From Nitriliruptorales bacterium (GTDB lineage Bacteria; Actinomycetota; Nitriliruptoria; Euzebyales; Egibacteraceae): 8,772 nt of DNA. The DNA lies in the NCBI GenBank assembly GCA_007126835.1, contig SLAO01000069.1, positions 1 through 8,772 on the forward strand. Reading direction: 5' to 3'. The position numbers and the translations under genes were made by a program. The notes beneath the pieces are model-generated. The model was not told the origin of the DNA, did not search any database, and was given only the letters and a program-made list of their open reading frames with translations. Shown piece by piece: positions 7,529 through 8,772 of this stretch (within the stretch, counting starts at the first letter, position 1; every line of letters starts with the position of its first letter).

Positions 7529-7556
7529 TTGTGCGCGGCAGCAGCATCGGTATGCT
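7529..7556 (+). promoter_or_regulatory. Candidate promoter of the TPR-like gene
   Basis: TTGTGC (7529-7534), 16-nt spacer, TATGCT (7551-7556). The -35 matches TTGACA at 3 of 6 positions (intact TTG) and the -10 matches TATAAT at 4 of 6 (TANNNT). A start near 7563 would give a 5' leader of about 180 nt. It lies just after the clpB terminator hairpin. Confidence 0.4.
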
Positions 7557-7618
7557 CACGTCCGGCGCCTTGCCCTGCCCGGGCGGTTGCGAGGCCAGGG
7601 GAACCAGCGCCGGTCGCA

Positions 7619-7711
7619 CCACCGGGACGGTGGGCGCGGGGGAATGGCAGAGCACACGACGCCTGCACCGGGGGGTGCAGCGGGGGATCGGGAGCAACAG
7701 CAACCCGATTC
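7619..7711 (+). other. Structured 5' leader: three consecutive hairpins
   Basis: Three stems lie between the candidate promoter and the start at 7745: CCACCG-GGA-CGGTGG (7619-7633), CTGCACC-GGGG-GGTGCAG (7663-7680), and GGATCGGG with CCCGATTC around an 11-nt loop (7685-7711; 8 bp with one G-U). I do not recognise a known riboswitch. The AGCGGGGGA after the second stem recalls part of the ydaO c-di-AMP motif, but the rest of that motif is absent. Confidence 0.4.
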
Positions 7712-7733
7712 GCGGGTGTCGAAGTGGCAGTAC

Positions 7734-7740
7734 AGGGGGA
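7734..7740 (+). promoter_or_regulatory. Ribosome binding site deciding the start at 7745
   Basis: AGGGGGA at 7734-7740, 4 nt before ATG 7745. The purine run is strong and the spacing slightly short. The same frame stays open upstream to weaker GTG candidates (e.g. 7724) without an SD, so 7745 is preferred. Confidence 0.55.
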
Positions 7741-7744
7741 CAGC

Positions 7745-8772
7745 ATGGCCAACCGGCACGCAGTTTCGTGCCTGCGCACAGCCGACCGATCGCAGGGGGA
7801 CGACCAGGCAACGTTGCTTCTTGCCGAGCTCGACGCCGCACTGGAGCGAGAGGACACGCCGCTGACCGACCGGCTGCTCGCGCTCGCGGACGCTGAGCTC
7901 GATCCGGGTCCAGTGCGGCGCCGGGGCGCGCAGCTGGCGCTGCTACGCGGCGACCCTCGGGAAGCCAGCTGCAAGGCCCGTCAGGCCCTCGCGTATCCCT
8001 GCCTCGCCGAGCACGGTGCGGAGCCGACTGAGTCGTTGTTGACGCTGGCGACCGCGATGTCAGAGCTCGGCGAGGCGGCCGAGGCCCTTGCCACCGCGAT
8101 CCGAGCCGGCGACGAAGCCCGTGGGTCTGGTCTCCTCGACGCCGAGCTGGCAGCGCTGGTCGTCGCCGGTCGAGACGAGGTGCGCCTGGGGCGGCTGGCG
8201 ATCGGCACCGCGCATCTGACCGAGGCGCGGGACCGAGCCGCCGCGGCCGGGCTCGTGCGCACGGAGGCGGCGGCGCTGCACGACCTGGCTTGCGCGCGGC
8301 GAAGTGTGGGAGCACTGAGCGAGGCCGAGCAGCTGCAGCGCCATGAGCGCGTGCTGTGGCAGCAGCTCGGGCTGGCCGGCAGGGAGTCGCTGGCGTGCAG
8401 CGCGCTTGCCATCACGCTGCTCCGCGGGGGTCGCCACGACGCGGCCCTGGATGCCGCCGACCAGGCGCACGCCTGTGCCATGCAAGGTCACGTGGCCACT
8501 GCGGAGCCCTGGGCCGCGTCCGTTCGCGGTTTCGTGCTGGTCTTCCGCGAGGGGGCGTCCCCGGCGGCGGACGCGGCCGTCGCCCACGCGGTCGCATCAG
8601 CGCGCGCTCTTCCCGGCCGGCAGGAGGGCGACCTGCACGCGGCGGTGGCGTTGCTGCGCGCCATCCTCGCGCATCTGTGCGGAGAGCCTGCCACGGCGCT
8701 GGCGCACCTCGACCTTGCGGGGCGCTGGCGCGAGGCTCGCCACGGCCCAGAGCCGTTCGTGCCGGTCCTAGC
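7745..8772 (+). CDS. TPR-like helical repeat protein, 3' end outside window
   Basis: A partial gene: 342 complete codons from ATG 7745, open to the last base. I do not recognise a specific family. The product is rich in Ala, Leu, Arg and Glu, has no signal peptide or membrane segment, and is almost wholly helical. From about residue 96 it shows repeats near 40 residues long (about 96-129, 130-169, 170-209, 210-249, 250-291), each a helical hairpin with a turn such as SELGEAAEAL (106-115), SVGALSEAE (187-195) or RGGRHDAALDAA (227-238). This resembles the TPR-like regions of MalT/LuxR-type and SARP-type regulators, or of TPR-GGDEF proteins, in which the effector domain lies C-terminal. That part is cut off, so no function is assigned. 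G/C at third positions is high, as in its neighbours. It appears to be a separate transcription unit. Confidence 0.8.
   Translation, partial: MANRHAVSCLRTADRSQGDDQATLLLAELDAALEREDTPLTDRLLALADAELDPGPVRRRGAQLALLRGDPREASCKARQALAYPCLAEHGAEPTESLLTLATAMSELGEAAEALATAIRAGDEARGSGLLDAELAALVVAGRDEVRLGRLAIGTAHLTEARDRAAAAGLVRTEAAALHDLACARRSVGALSEAEQLQRHERVLWQQLGLAGRESLACSALAITLLRGGRHDAALDAADQAHACAMQGHVATAEPWAASVRGFVLVFREGASPAADAAVAHAVASARALPGRQEGDLHAAVALLRAILAHLCGEPATALAHLDLAGRWREARHGPEPFVPVL

Noticed and set aside
7678..7744. c-di-AMP (ydaO) riboswitch suggested by AGCGGGGGA
   Set aside because: Only this short piece matches. The following ACCCA and GGGGCGAA elements and the paired architecture are missing, and the downstream gene is not a typical target.
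7644..7865. Small ORF MAEHTTPAPGG... starting at 7644
   Set aside because: It runs out of frame into the TPR-like gene, its third positions are clearly less G/C-biased than the neighbours, and its purine run lies too close to the ATG. The ATG at 7745 has a better SD and a longer consistent frame.
4692..8315. 1207-codon minus-strand frame across clpB
   Set aside because: It is antisense to conserved ClpB motifs and starts inside the TPR-like gene. It is a high-GC shadow.

Overview
The window is a chromosomal heat-shock locus from a high-GC bacterium. It holds a complete dnaK-grpE-dnaJ-hspR operon, then clpB, then the start of an unrelated TPR-like gene, all on the plus strand. Several features point to an actinobacterium: the gene order with hspR as the last operon gene, strong G/C preference at third codon positions, a DnaK lacking the roughly 24-residue ATPase-domain insert of Gram-negative homologues, and an HspR-type MerR regulator. 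The long acidic GrpE N-terminus fits a deep-branching group as well as the classical genera, so I do not name a genus.

Layout. Positions 1-1848 hold dnaK, beginning exactly at the first base, so its promoter is outside the window. grpE (1852-2673) follows after 3 nt, dnaJ (2726-3937) after 52 nt, and hspR (3941-4354) after 3 nt. This spacing indicates one transcript. A 523-nt gap (4355-4877) holds a terminator-like hairpin, a C-rich short tandem repeat, a perfect 36-bp palindrome, two sets of degenerate repeats, a HAIR-like inverted repeat and a -10 box placed for leaderless transcription of clpB. clpB (4878-7454) ends before a 12-bp stem-loop. A 290-nt gap (7455-7744) then carries a possible promoter and three small hairpins before the partial TPR-like gene (7745 to the window end).

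How the genes work together. DnaK (Hsp70) binds unfolded segments, DnaJ delivers substrate and stimulates ATP hydrolysis, GrpE exchanges nucleotide, and ClpB threads aggregated proteins and hands them to DnaK for refolding. HspR is, in characterised actinobacteria, the repressor of both the dnaK operon and clpB, with DnaK as co-repressor. The locus therefore encodes a disaggregation machine together with its own feedback regulator.

The protein-coding part is conserved core biology and I see no new multi-gene system. The least explained DNA is the hspR-clpB gap, above all the 36-bp palindrome, followed by the structured leader of the unrecognised TPR-like gene.
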